A stretch of DNA of 64,000 nucleotides from Cetobacterium somerae ATCC BAA-474 (GCF_000479045.1 NZ_KI518105.1:35687-99686), one strand, 5' to 3'; counted from the first letter of the stretch, positions 37,703-46,178 are shown. The notes: a model not told the origin generated them from the letters alone. A program made the numbers and translations.

Positions 37703-38670
37703 TCAACTCCTCCTCCTAAAGTTCTTTCAACTTTAAGAAATATGTGTTGATCTTTTTTTAGTGGAATATGAGCAATTTTATTTCTACAGATATCAACTTC
37801 AATAATGTAGTTCTTTTTATTAACTTTTAATCTATAGTACGATCCCATATACTCCCAAGATTCCAATGTTCCCATAAAGAAATTATCTGTTTGCTCATCA
37901 GCAAGAGAGATATCCTCTGGTCTAGCCATAACTTTTGTTCCATTGATTTCAAACTTATTAACTTTTCCGATAAAATCTCCAATGAAATTGTTAGCTGGAT
38001 TTTCATATATATCTTGAGGTGTTCCCACTTGAACAATTTTAGCATTATCCATAACAATTATTCTATCTGACATTGAAAGAGCTTCCTCTTGATCATGAGT
38101 AACCATTATAGTTGTAATTCCAAGTTTTTTTTGAATATTTTTTATATCATTTCTAAGTTTTTCTCTTACTTTAGCATCAAGAGCTGAAAGAGGCTCATCT
38201 AACAAAAGAATATCTGGCGAGTAAGAGATTGCTCTAGCAAGTGCAACTCTTTGCTGCTGACCTCCTGAAAGTTCATTTGGATATTTATTCTCTTGACCTC
38301 TTAAACCAACAAGCTCAAGTGACTCATCTATTTTCTTTTGAATTATATCCTTTGGTATTTTTTTATTCTTCATCCCATAGGCAATATTCTCTCCAACTGT
38401 TAAATTTGGAAAAAGAGCATAAGATTGGAAAACGATTGACATATTTCTCTTAGCTGGATGCTTTTTTGTAATGTTTTCATCCTTTAAAAAAATTTCACCA
38501 CTATCGACATTTTCAAGTCCAGCAATAATTCTAAGAAGTGTTGTTTTACCACAACCAGATGGACCTAAAAAACAGATAAACTCCCCTCTTTCTATTTCAA
38601 AATTTATATTGTTCAATGCTTTAAACTTACCAAAAGTTTTTTCAACATTTTTTATCTTTAAATAACTCAT
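37693..38670 (-). CDS. AEP ABC transporter ATP-binding protein
   Basis: The 325-residue protein is an importer ATPase: Walker A GPSGCGKTTLLR, signature LSGGQQQRVALAR, Walker B ILLLDEPLSALD, and a C-terminal TOBE-like regulatory domain. It energises uptake of 2-aminoethylphosphonate together with the fused permease. It is the first gene of the long transcript of five following genes. RBS GAGGAGGAG precedes the ATG. Confidence 0.93.
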   Translation of the reverse strand: MSYLKIKNVEKTFGKFKALNNINFEIERGEFICFLGPSGCGKTTLLRIIAGLENVDSGEIFLKDENITKKHPAKRNMSIVFQSYALFPNLTVGENIAYGMKNKKIPKDIIQKKIDESLELVGLRGQENKYPNELSGGQQQRVALARAISYSPDILLLDEPLSALDAKVREKLRNDIKNIQKKLGITTIMVTHDQEEALSMSDRIIVMDNAKIVQVGTPQDIYENPANNFIGDFIGKVNKFEINGTKVMARPEDISLADEQTDNFFMGTLESWEYMGSYYRLKVNKKNYIIEVDICRNKIAHIPLKKDQHIFLKVERTLGGGVEWS

Positions 38671-38687
38671 TAACTCCTCCTCGTTTT

Positions 38688-38717
38688 CATCATCTAAAGA
38701 TATATTACATCATCTAA
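38688..38717 (-). repeat. CATCATCTAA direct repeat before the AEP ATPase gene
   Basis: CATCATCTAA occurs at 38688-38697 and 38708-38717, exactly 20 bases apart (two helical turns), in the leader of the ATPase operon. It may be a regulator-binding site; no protein is assigned. Confidence 0.45.
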
Positions 38718-38736
38718 GTTAAAAACAAATTAAAAC

Positions 38737-38757
38737 CAAGTAAACTAAGAGTAAAAC
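38737..38757 (-). promoter_or_regulatory. Candidate AEP operator, copy 1
   Basis: The 21-base site has GTAAAC and GTAAAA half-sites 11 bases apart. It matches the site at 39936-39956 in 16 of 21 positions and lies upstream of the ATPase operon. On the coding strand it reads as TTTTAC direct repeats, which fits DeoR-type binding. Confidence 0.55.
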
Positions 38758-38775
38758 AAAGGTTAAGAATTTGTA

Positions 38776-38810
38776 AAAAATAAAAAACTACAGATTTCTC
38801 TGTAGCTTTA
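38776..38810 (-). terminator. Terminator after the AEP binding-protein gene
   Basis: On the minus strand CTACAGA pairs with TCTGTAG (forward 38788-38805), followed by T6. It separates the abundant binding protein from the rest of the operon. Confidence 0.8.
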
Positions 38811-38821
38811 TAAAAAAGATA

Positions 38822-39871
38822 TTATTTTTTCTCAGTTTTAGAACCAAATTTTGTTTCCCAAGTAGTTAAAATACGCTCTTTGTTAGCAGCAGCCCAAGAG
38901 AAATCATTAGCAATTAGTTGAGTGATAGGGTTTTCAGGGAATCCCTTTGGTGGAGCAACATTGATATCTCTAGAAACAATAGCATAAGATTTAGCGTACA
39001 TTTTCATAGCATCTTCTGAGATAGCCCAATCTAAAAATACCTTAGCTTCATCTTTGATATTCTTTTTATTTATTAAAGCATTAGCTTCAGAATCCCAACC
39101 AGAACCTTCACTAGGGAAATAAACATTTATAGGTGCTCCATCATTTTTTATTTTTATTCCAGGATATCCATAAGATATTCCAATTGGATACTCTCCAGAT
39201 GCAGCTGTTTTAGCAGGTTTAGATCCTGAGTGAGTATAAACACCCATATTATTATCTAAGCTAGCCATATATTCCCAAGCTTTTTCCTCTCCTAAAAGTT
39301 GAACTAAAGCAGAGACTGTTAGAAATCCAGTTCCAGAAGAAGCTGGGTTAGGCATAGAGATTAAACCTTTATATTCAGGTTTTAAAAGATCTGAGAAATT
39401 CTTAGGTTCCTCTAGTCCTAGTTTTTTCATTTCAATAGTATTAACTGAAATAGCTGTCATCCAAGCATTGTTTCCAACCCATTTAGGATCTTTACCTGTG
39501 TTATCTTTAAATTTTGGATTTATTTTTTCAATATCTTTTGGAGAATACTCTTTTAAAAGATTAGCTTCATCTAAAACTAAAAGGCCAGTAGCAGCAGTCC
39601 CCCAGATAACATCAGCTTGCGGATTATCTTTTTCAGCTAAAACTCTTGAAACGATAACACCTGTTGATTCTCTAACAATATTAAGTTTTATGTTAGGGTA
39701 TTGCTCTTTAAAAGATTGAAGATACTCAGGAATTTGTTCGTTTTCTAAAGCAGTATAAACTGTAATCTCCTTTGTTTTATTGTCTTTAGATACAGGTTTT
39801 TCAGAAGAACCACAACTAGTTAAAAGTGTTGCTAAAACCAATGAACCCAATATTTTTTTATTAAATGTCAT
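38822..39871 (-). CDS. AEP ABC transporter substrate-binding lipoprotein
   Basis: The 349-residue protein has a lipoprotein signal (LLTSC, lipidated C20) and the type-2 periplasmic fold of iron/phosphonate binding proteins: EITVYTALENEQIPEYL at the start, VIWGTAATGLLVL and MPNPASSGTGFL. Such PhnS2-like proteins capture 2-aminoethylphosphonate. It is transcribed as its own unit ahead of the ATPase, with a terminator after it and a candidate operator before it. Confidence 0.92.
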   Translation of the reverse strand: MTFNKKILGSLVLATLLTSCGSSEKPVSKDNKTKEITVYTALENEQIPEYLQSFKEQYPNIKLNIVRESTGVIVSRVLAEKDNPQADVIWGTAATGLLVLDEANLLKEYSPKDIEKINPKFKDNTGKDPKWVGNNAWMTAISVNTIEMKKLGLEEPKNFSDLLKPEYKGLISMPNPASSGTGFLTVSALVQLLGEEKAWEYMASLDNNMGVYTHSGSKPAKTAASGEYPIGISYGYPGIKIKNDGAPINVYFPSEGSGWDSEANALINKKNIKDEAKVFLDWAISEDAMKMYAKSYAIVSRDINVAPPKGFPENPITQLIANDFSWAAANKERILTTWETKFGSKTEKK

Positions 39872-39935
39872 AAAATCACCCCATTTTTAAATTTAATAAT
39901 ATTATAAAGCATGAGTGTAAAGGTAAAATAAAAAA

Positions 39936-39956
39936 CAGGTAAAAGACAAGTAAAAC
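39936..39956 (-). promoter_or_regulatory. Candidate AEP operator, copy 2
   Basis: CAGGTAAAAGACAAGTAAAAC carries two GTAAAA half-sites 11 bases apart; two more GTAAA units lie at 39917 and 39923. It is 65 bases upstream of the binding-protein start and matches copy 1 at 38737. Confidence 0.55.
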
Positions 39957-40063
39957 CAAAAAATAAAAAATAGAAAAGAATTTTTAGTTTTTCCTAGAAA
40001 AAAAATGGAAATCAAGATATAATTGAAAGAAAAAGTTATTAATTCATTTATGGGGAGGGGAAT

Positions 40064-40369
40064 ATGAACTATAAAGATATGAAAAATGAGAAATTTGGAT
40101 TTGTATATATCTATGATGAAACGAAAAGTTGTTGAGTTGATGGTATCATGCTCCCTAGGTTAGAGGAGCTTTCTAAAGAATATAAAAATTCTAAATTTTT
40201 TCCAATAGATATAAAAAAGAATCCTGAAGTGACAGGAGAATTTTTAGTTTTTGTAACGCCTGTTTTAATTATCTATTATGATGGATTAGAAGTTTTAAAA
40301 AAAATAAGATTCTTTTCTATTTCAGAAATAAAAGAAGAAATGGAAAAGTTTTTGGAAAAGATATTGTAG
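40064..40369 (+). CDS. Thioredoxin-like protein with in-frame TGA, candidate selenoprotein
   Basis: A frame from ATG 40064, preceded by GGGGAGGGG, continues through a single TGA at 40133-40135 to TAG at 40367-40369. Read with TGA as selenocysteine it encodes 101 residues with a thioredoxin-like layout: FGFVYIYDETKSC-U-VDGI, then MLPRLEELSKEYKN, VTPVLIIYYDG with the cis-proline, and a C-terminal helix. The Cys23-Sec24 pair falls where thioredoxins have their CxxC. The sequence on both sides of TGA is one continuous fold, and a SECIS-like hairpin follows. A nonsense-mutated pseudogene is the alternative. No selenocysteine machinery is in this window. Confidence 0.7.
40150..40169 (+). promoter_or_regulatory. 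Candidate bacterial SECIS hairpin
   Basis: GCTCC-CT (40150-40156) pairs with AG-(A)-GGAGC (40162-40169), with one bulged A, closing the loop AGGTT. The loop begins 21 bases after the TGA. The apical AGGU and a bulged base resemble E. coli fdhF, where the loop is AGGUCU at 17 bases. Confidence 0.6.
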
Positions 40370-40393
40370 GTTATAATTTTTTAAGGGGGGATA

Positions 40394-43165
40394 ATGAGTA
40401 TAAAAAGGATACTTTTAGTTTTCTTTTTAAGTTTTAAATTTATAATTTCAATGGATGTATATGTTCCTAAAAATGATAAAGAAAAAAAATACTTAGAAAA
40501 AATAAGAGAAAAACAATTGGTATTAGGAATAAAAAATAATTATTTTGCTGATGATAAAATAGAAAATCAATCATTAAATGATATTATAGAAGAATTATTA
40601 AAAGATTATTTACAACTTAATATAGTTATAAAAAAAGATAATTGGGATATAATATACAATGAATTCCAAAAAGGTGAAATTGATATTATAAATTTTTTAA
40701 CTAAAACAAATGAAAGAGAAAAATTTGCAGTTTTTTCAAATAAAATTTTAGCTGAAGAGCTAGTTATTGTATCGAGAGATAAAAAATTAAATACAGCTGA
40801 AGATTTAAATGAAAAAAAAGTCTATGTAACTAAAAATACTATCTATGAGAAATTTTTAGAAAGATATAAAATGAAAAATGAATTGCAAATGAAAATAATA
40901 AAAGTGGATGATGTAAATCTAAAAAAATTAGATTATTTTGCAGATACTAATTTAAATACAATAGGAGAATCAAATAAACTAAGTATAAGTAGATTACCAG
41001 AAACTTCAATTGGAGTTAATAAAAGTTATAAAGATTTAAATTATATAATTAATAATGCTTTGGAAGAAAAATATAGTAAAAAGATGGAAAATTGGTTGAA
41101 AAAGCGTAAAGAGTTTATGTTTAAAGATAAATTTTTAAAATCATTAACAGATGAAGAAAAAGAGTATATCCAAAATATGAAACCTTTAAAAATATCATAC
41201 GGAAATATTGAAAATGTGAGTAGCGATTCTGTAAAAGATAAAAAATTTGTAGGAGTTCTTCCAGGGTTATTAGATTGTTTATTTAAGAAGTTGAGTATTA
41301 ATATAAAACAAGAAGAAAAAACGAAAAAAATCGAATGGACAACTATTTATGAAGATTTTAATAATGGTAAAATTGATATATTAACTCTTTCTAGAACTCC
41401 TGAAAGAGAAGAAAAGTTTATATTCACTAAAAAAATTTATGATTTAAATGTATATCAGATAGAGGTTCTGAAAAATTTATCAAGTAAGAGAAAAGTTGGA
41501 GTTATAAAAAATTCAATAGAAGAAACTGTAGCAAAGGAATATTTTTTTAAAGATAACATAAAGATCTATTCAAATAGAGATGAAATGTTATCAGATTTAA
41601 AGAACAATAAGTTAACTACAGTCTTATCATTAAACTCAGACATTTATGATAAGAAAAAATATAATATAAGAATATTAGAAAATGTACCAATAAACTTAGC
41701 TTTAAATAAAAATAATATAGTATTGAGGGATATTTTAAATAAGGCTATACTAGAGATGGTAGATTTAAAAGATATTCTCAAAAATTCAGAGTTGAATAAA
41801 AGAAAAGAGATTATAACAGAGCAAGAAAAACATAAAAACTTAGTTATTTTGGTAACGTTGAGTTGTATATTATTATTAGGTTTAGCATTATATCAAAGCT
41901 TTAAAGTTTTTATGCATAAAAGAAAAAATAGAGAGCTATTAAAAGATGAATTAACAGGTTTATATAGTAGAAGAGTTTATAATGAGTTTTGTAAAAATAA
42001 CAATAGTATAACTGGATGTACTCTTCTTATGGATTTAAATAATTTTAAATTATTAAATGATACACATGGACATGATTATGGAGATCAAGTATTAATTGAA
42101 GCTGGAAAACTATTAAAAGAGGTTTTTAAAAATGACTATATATTTAGAATATCAGGAGATGAATTTTATATATTTTCTTGTTATTCAGCAAATATAAAAT
42201 ACAAAATAAAGAAGTTAGAAACTCTTTTTAAAAGCTCTAATTTAATGAAAAAGTATAATATATCTTTTAGTTTAGGATACTATTTAAAAAAAGAGAAGAA
42301 CTCAATGGAATATGCTTTTAAATATGCAGATTTAGCTATGTATTCAGCAAAAAAGGGTAGAGAAAACTGGTCACAAGAAGCAACATATAATTTTATAAAG
42401 AGTAAAAAAAGAAAAAAAATAATCGAAAATTTAATTAGTAAGTCAATAAATATAGAGTTTTATCCAGTGTTTCAAAAAAAGTATGCATTAAAAGATGGAA
42501 AAATTATAGGAGCGGAAGCTTTAACAAGGTGGAATAACAATCTTTTAGGAGAAATTTATCCAGATGAATTTATTCCAATAGCAGAAAATTTAGGATTAAT
42601 TTATAAAGTTGATTATAAAATAGCAGAAGAAGCGGTGAAAAAGACAAAACAACTTCTTAGAGATAATATCGTGGATAAAAATTTTAGAATGTCTTTTAAT
42701 ATGTCAATAGAAACTTTAAAAAGAAAAGATGTAGTAGAAGTTATATTAGATATTTTAAAAAAGTATTCTTTAAGTGGAAAAAACTTAGAGATAGAGATAA
42801 CAGAAAGTACATTTTTAAATGATGCAGAAGATGTAGTAGTAAAATTAAATAAATTTAGAGAGAATGGAATATATCTTTCAATTGATGATTTTACAGCAGG
42901 ATATTCTACAGTAGGTTTATTAACAACTTTACCAATAGATGTTGTTAAGTTTGATAAATCATTAATTTCTAGTATTAATGAGGAAAGTGAAAGAGGAAAA
43001 AATGTTTATTTAGGGCTAACAAATATGATAAAAAGTTTAAAACTTAAAGTTGTAGCAGAAGGAATTGAGGAGAGAGAACAGTTTGAATTTTTAAAAGAGA
43101 TAGGAGTTAGTTACGGGCAAGGATATTATTTTGGAAAACCTGAAAGGGAACTAAAGAATGTTTAG
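40394..43165 (+). CDS. Dual periplasmic-sensor GGDEF-EAL protein
   Basis: The 923-residue protein has a signal segment, two family-3 solute-binding (Venus flytrap) domains in about 30-240 and 265-470, one membrane helix (about 482-504), a GGDEF domain with SGDEF at 587-591, and an EAL domain with EAL at 708-710. The EAL catalytic set looks complete (NMSIETL, EITEST, DDFTAGYST, KFDKSL, EGIEE, GQGYYF). The SGDEF variant may still be active; no RxxD inhibitory site is seen. It probably tunes cyclic di-GMP in response to a periplasmic ligand. RBS AAGGGGGG. Confidence 0.92.
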   Translation: MSIKRILLVFFLSFKFIISMDVYVPKNDKEKKYLEKIREKQLVLGIKNNYFADDKIENQSLNDIIEELLKDYLQLNIVIKKDNWDIIYNEFQKGEIDIINFLTKTNEREKFAVFSNKILAEELVIVSRDKKLNTAEDLNEKKVYVTKNTIYEKFLERYKMKNELQMKIIKVDDVNLKKLDYFADTNLNTIGESNKLSISRLPETSIGVNKSYKDLNYIINNALEEKYSKKMENWLKKRKEFMFKDKFLKSLTDEEKEYIQNMKPLKISYGNIENVSSDSVKDKKFVGVLPGLLDCLFKKLSINIKQEEKTKKIEWTTIYEDFNNGKIDILTLSRTPEREEKFIFTKKIYDLNVYQIEVLKNLSSKRKVGVIKNSIEETVAKEYFFKDNIKIYSNRDEMLSDLKNNKLTTVLSLNSDIYDKKKYNIRILENVPINLALNKNNIVLRDILNKAILEMVDLKDILKNSELNKRKEIITEQEKHKNLVILVTLSCILLLGLALYQSFKVFMHKRKNRELLKDELTGLYSRRVYNEFCKNNNSITGCTLLMDLNNFKLLNDTHGHDYGDQVLIEAGKLLKEVFKNDYIFRISGDEFYIFSCYSANIKYKIKKLETLFKSSNLMKKYNISFSLGYYLKKEKNSMEYAFKYADLAMYSAKKGRENWSQEATYNFIKSKKRKKIIENLISKSINIEFYPVFQKKYALKDGKIIGAEALTRWNNNLLGEIYPDEFIPIAENLGLIYKVDYKIAEEAVKKTKQLLRDNIVDKNFRMSFNMSIETLKRKDVVEVILDILKKYSLSGKNLEIEITESTFLNDAEDVVVKLNKFRENGIYLSIDDFTAGYSTVGLLTTLPIDVVKFDKSLISSINEESERGKNVYLGLTNMIKSLKLKVVAEGIEEREQFEFLKEIGVSYGQGYYFGKPERELKNV

Positions 43166-43176
43166 AGGAGGTAAGA

Positions 43177-43551
43177 ATGGTAGAGGTTAAAGATTTTAAA
43201 GCAGGTGATTGCAATACTCTTTGGAATATAAATAGAAATGCATTTAGAAAAAGCTTAAAAAAAGAGAATTATGAGGATTTTAAAAATATTGTTGAAAACA
43301 GCATAGGGAAAGTTTTGCTTTTAGAAAATGAGATAATAGGAGCTATATTTTTAAAAGCACAAAATGAAGAGGGAACATTTAAAGTTGAGAAACTTTTTAT
43401 TTGTCCAAAGTATCAAAATAGAGGGTTAGGATATTTTATTTTAACTCACTTATCTGAAGAGGATAACTCTATAAAAAAGTTAGAACTAGATATAGACGAA
43501 AGCAGTTTTAAAGCAAAAAAATTCTGCGAAAAAATGAAAAAAGAGATTTAG
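43177..43551 (+). CDS. GNAT-family acetyltransferase
   Basis: The 124-residue protein has the GNAT acetyl-CoA-binding motif: VEKLFICPKYQNRGLGYFIL contains the R/Q-x-x-G-x-G/A loop (QNRGLGYF). Its substrate is unknown. RBS AGGAGG lies 11 bases after the GGDEF-EAL stop, so the two genes may be co-transcribed. Confidence 0.8.
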   Translation: MVEVKDFKAGDCNTLWNINRNAFRKSLKKENYEDFKNIVENSIGKVLLLENEIIGAIFLKAQNEEGTFKVEKLFICPKYQNRGLGYFILTHLSEEDNSIKKLELDIDESSFKAKKFCEKMKKEI

Positions 43552-43594
43552 GTGGTAATACCTTTTAACTTATTTTAAGTTTAGGAGGTAAAAT

Positions 43595-43921
43595 ATGAAG
43601 ATGTTTAAAATTTTAGGATTATGTACACTTTTATCAGTAACGCTTTTAGGAAAAGAGATTCAAGTTGTAGCTTACGACTGGGGATATGAACCAAAAGAGA
43701 TTGTTTTAAAAAAAGATGAACCTGTAAAATTGACTTTAGTGAGTAAAGATGGAGATCATGGATTAGGATCAAAGGAGTTAGGATTTAATTTAGAAGCAGC
43801 TCCAGGAAAACCAGCTTCAGTGGAAATAACTCCTACTAAAGTTGGAGAATATACAGGGAAGTGTACAATTCCATGTGGATCAGGACATAAAAAAATGCTT
43901 TTAAAGATAAAAGTAGAATAA
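43595..43921 (+). CDS. Exported cupredoxin with CuA-type ligand set
   Basis: The 108-residue protein has a signal peptide and a cupredoxin beta-sandwich. Ligands are H55 (DGDHGLG), C90, C94, H98 and M101 in CTIPCGSGHKKM: the C-x3-C-x3-H-x2-M order is that of the binuclear CuA centre of cytochrome oxidase subunit II and nitrous oxide reductase. No oxidase genes are nearby. It may be a free periplasmic copper or electron carrier. RBS AGGAGG. Confidence 0.85.
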   Translation: MKMFKILGLCTLLSVTLLGKEIQVVAYDWGYEPKEIVLKKDEPVKLTLVSKDGDHGLGSKELGFNLEAAPGKPASVEITPTKVGEYTGKCTIPCGSGHKKMLLKIKVE

Positions 43922-43940
43922 CAATATAAAAGAGGTAAAG

Positions 43941-44252
43941 ATGAAAGAAAAAATATCTGCTTTAGGGCAGTACATAGTAAAACAAACAGGAAAGAATTTT
44001 AACTTTAAGATGATAAAACCAGATGGTTATTATAAAGGAGTTTTATTTTCTTATGGTGCAGATGACTATTTAGTTTCAAGTGATAGAGTGGAACTTTTAA
44101 GTACAATTGAGTTAATATCTATTAAAACTTCAAAAGATTATCCAGCTAAATTAGTGAGAAGATACACTCACAGTAAGTTTGATAAGATTGGAAAGAAAAA
44201 AGAGGATGCAATTGTAATAAATGGAGTAAAGTTTTATATTATAAAGCTATAG
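43941..44252 (+). CDS. Hypothetical protein
   Basis: The 103-residue protein is not recognised. It is basic, with no signal peptide or membrane helix; the C-terminal half is beta-rich with YHSKFDKIG-like YTHSKFDKIGKKKED. RBS AAAGAGG lies 11 bases before the ATG, and the gene is 19 bases after the cupredoxin stop, probably in one operon with it. Confidence 0.55.
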   Translation: MKEKISALGQYIVKQTGKNFNFKMIKPDGYYKGVLFSYGADDYLVSSDRVELLSTIELISIKTSKDYPAKLVRRYTHSKFDKIGKKKEDAIVINGVKFYIIKL

Positions 44253-44262
44253 TCATATTTAG

Positions 44263-44291
44263 TTGAAAAAATATAAAAGAGATGATATACT
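44263..44291 (+). promoter_or_regulatory. Promoter of the queuosine-salvage unit
   Basis: TTGAAA (44263-44268) and TATACT (44286-44291) with a 17-base spacer lie just before the riboswitch. Confidence 0.7.
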
Positions 44292-44316
44292 CTTTAAGAA
44301 TTAAATTTATAAAAAA

Positions 44317-44382
44317 AGATGTTTGGGAGATCCATCTGTAAAAAAAACCAGCAAGGGGCTAGGTTTATTCTAGCCTTTTTTG
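44317..44382 (+). promoter_or_regulatory. PreQ1-I-type riboswitch with terminator
   Basis: Helix P1 is AGATG (44317-44321) with CATCT (44333-44337). Its loop starts TTTGG, and an A-rich tail leads to CCAGC (44348-44352), whose CCA can pair with TGG in the loop to form the preQ1-I pseudoknot. GGCTAG (44357-44362) with CTAGCC (44370-44375) and T6 form a terminator. CCAGC can instead pair with GCTAGG as an antiterminator, so ligand binding would stop transcription. The next genes are a nucleoside hydrolase and a YhhQ transporter. Confidence 0.75.
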
Positions 44383-44411
44383 TTTGTGTGGATCCCAGAA
44401 AGGGAGAGGTT

Positions 44412-45377
44412 ATGAAAAGAATAATTATTGATTGTGATCCAGGAATTGATGATTCACTGGCGCTGATTTTAGCACTGAAATCACCAGAGCTAGATGTTAT
44501 TGGAATTACTATTTGTGCTGGAAATGTTCCAGTGGAAATTGGAGGAGTTAATGCTTATCGAGTTTTAAAGTTACTAAAAAGAGAGGATATTCCTATTTAC
44601 GTAGGAGATAATAATCCAATTAAAAGAGATTTAGTAACAGCTCAAGATACTCATGGAGATGATGGAGTTGGGGATGTTTTACCAGAAGTTATCATTCCAA
44701 AAGATGCTATTAAATTAGGAGCTGTGGATTATCTTATTAAAACTTTAAAAGAGAATGAGGATGTATCTATAATAGCATTAGGTCCAATGACCAATTTAGC
44801 AAAGGCTGTGGAGAGGGAAAAAGAGATTTTAAAAAGAGCTGAAAGAATTGTTTCTATGGGAGGTGCTTTTAGAACTAATGGGAACTGTTCTCAAGTAGCT
44901 GAATTTAACTACTGGGTAGATCCAGAATCAGTAAATATTGTTTTTGAAAATGTAGATAAGCCAATAGAGCTTATTCCACTAGATGTAACTAGAAAAATAG
45001 TTTTAACACCAAACTATAGAGAGTATTTAAAGCAGATGAAAAATGAAATAGCTGATTTTATTTACAATATAACAGGATTTTATGTTGATTTTCATTGGAT
45101 GCAAGAAAGAACTTTAGGTTGTGTGATAAACGATCCTTTAGCAGTAGCTTATTTTATAGAACCAAGTCTATGTAGTGGAGTTTTAACTCATTTAGAGTGT
45201 GTTGAAAATGGAAGAGCCATTGGGCAAACACTAATAGATATTGGAGATTTTTATAGAAAAACACCAAATGTATTTATAAATACAGAGGTAGATGAGAAAA
45301 GATTCTTTGAGCTTTTCTTTCACAGAGTTTTTCCTGAAAATAAAAAAGATAATGAAATAGTGTTAAAGGGGTATTAA
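44412..45377 (+). CDS. Nucleoside hydrolase, possibly queuosine hydrolase (QueK-like)
   Basis: The 321-residue protein has the calcium-binding N-terminal motif of IUNH hydrolases, IIDCDPGIDDSLALI (D7, D9, D13, D14), and the central SMGGAFRTNGN and EFNYWVDPESV segments. Members split nucleosides to base and ribose. Because it is placed under a preQ1-type riboswitch and next to a YhhQ transporter, it may act like QueK, which releases queuine from queuosine in Clostridioides. That specificity is inferred. ATG 44412 has RBS GGGAGAGG; the longer frame crosses the riboswitch. Confidence 0.85.
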   Translation: MKRIIIDCDPGIDDSLALILALKSPELDVIGITICAGNVPVEIGGVNAYRVLKLLKREDIPIYVGDNNPIKRDLVTAQDTHGDDGVGDVLPEVIIPKDAIKLGAVDYLIKTLKENEDVSIIALGPMTNLAKAVEREKEILKRAERIVSMGGAFRTNGNCSQVAEFNYWVDPESVNIVFENVDKPIELIPLDVTRKIVLTPNYREYLKQMKNEIADFIYNITGFYVDFHWMQERTLGCVINDPLAVAYFIEPSLCSGVLTHLECVENGRAIGQTLIDIGDFYRKTPNVFINTEVDEKRFFELFFHRVFPENKKDNEIVLKGY

Positions 45378-45378
45378 T

Positions 45379-46083
45379 ATGATGATGAATGGAATGTTAT
45401 TACAAAATGAGATGTTATGGATAATAAAACTATTTTTAAGTTTTATTATTGTTTTAGGTGCTTATAAATGTTTTGGAAAAACGGGACTTTTTATTTGGAT
45501 TCCAATATCTATGTTTATAGCAAGTGTTGAGGTAATGGTTTTAGTTAAACTTTTTGGTTTACATGCTTCATTAGGAAATATACCTTATGCTAGTGCATTT
45601 TTAGTTACAGATATACTTTCTGAAAAGTATGGGGAAAAAGAGGCTAAGAAAGCTATATGGATAGGATTTTTTACCAATATAGTTATAGCATTTATGATAA
45701 ATTTTGCACTTATGTTTACTCCAGAAGCTGATGGACTAGAGATGCATACTAATTTAAAATCGATTTTTGGATTGTTCCCAAGATTTATGATAGTGGGATT
45801 AGTATCTTATGCAATATCTCAGCATGTGGATATATATCTATATAAGATTTTAAAAGAGAAGTTTCCAAAGCATCTATGGATTAGAAATAATGGAAGTACT
45901 ATGGTAAGTCAGTTAGTAGATAATATTTTATTTACAACTTTAGCCTTTACTGGGATTTTCTCTTTTGAAGTTATGTTTGAGATATTTTTGAGTACATATA
46001 TATTAAAATGGATAGTTGCAGCTATGGATACTCCATTTTTATACTTGGCAACTAAAATGGATTCAAAGAAGAGTTTATGTTAA
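45379..46083 (+). CDS. Queuosine precursor transporter YhhQ
   Basis: The 234-residue membrane protein belongs to the YhhQ/VUT family, which imports preQ0/preQ1 or queuine-like bases. Six or so hydrophobic helices are visible, with SAFLVTDILSEKYGEKEAKKAI and the C-terminal DNILFTTLAFTG region. It starts one base after the nucleoside hydrolase stop and shares its riboswitch. Several ATG codons cluster at the start; RBS AAAGGGG fits 45379. Confidence 0.9.
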   Translation: MMMNGMLLQNEMLWIIKLFLSFIIVLGAYKCFGKTGLFIWIPISMFIASVEVMVLVKLFGLHASLGNIPYASAFLVTDILSEKYGEKEAKKAIWIGFFTNIVIAFMINFALMFTPEADGLEMHTNLKSIFGLFPRFMIVGLVSYAISQHVDIYLYKILKEKFPKHLWIRNNGSTMVSQLVDNILFTTLAFTGIFSFEVMFEIFLSTYILKWIVAAMDTPFLYLATKMDSKKSLC

Positions 46084-46178
46084 AAAAGTTTTAAATTCAA
46101 TCATTTGTTGTAAATGTTTCTTATACGAGGTATAATATAAGTAAAATCAAAAAATATTTGATTTTTTTGGAGGTACCA

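Noticed and set aside
44319..44411. Upstream extension of the nucleoside hydrolase
   Set aside because: It covers the riboswitch and its terminator and lacks an RBS; IUNH proteins start at the IIDCDPG region as from 44412.
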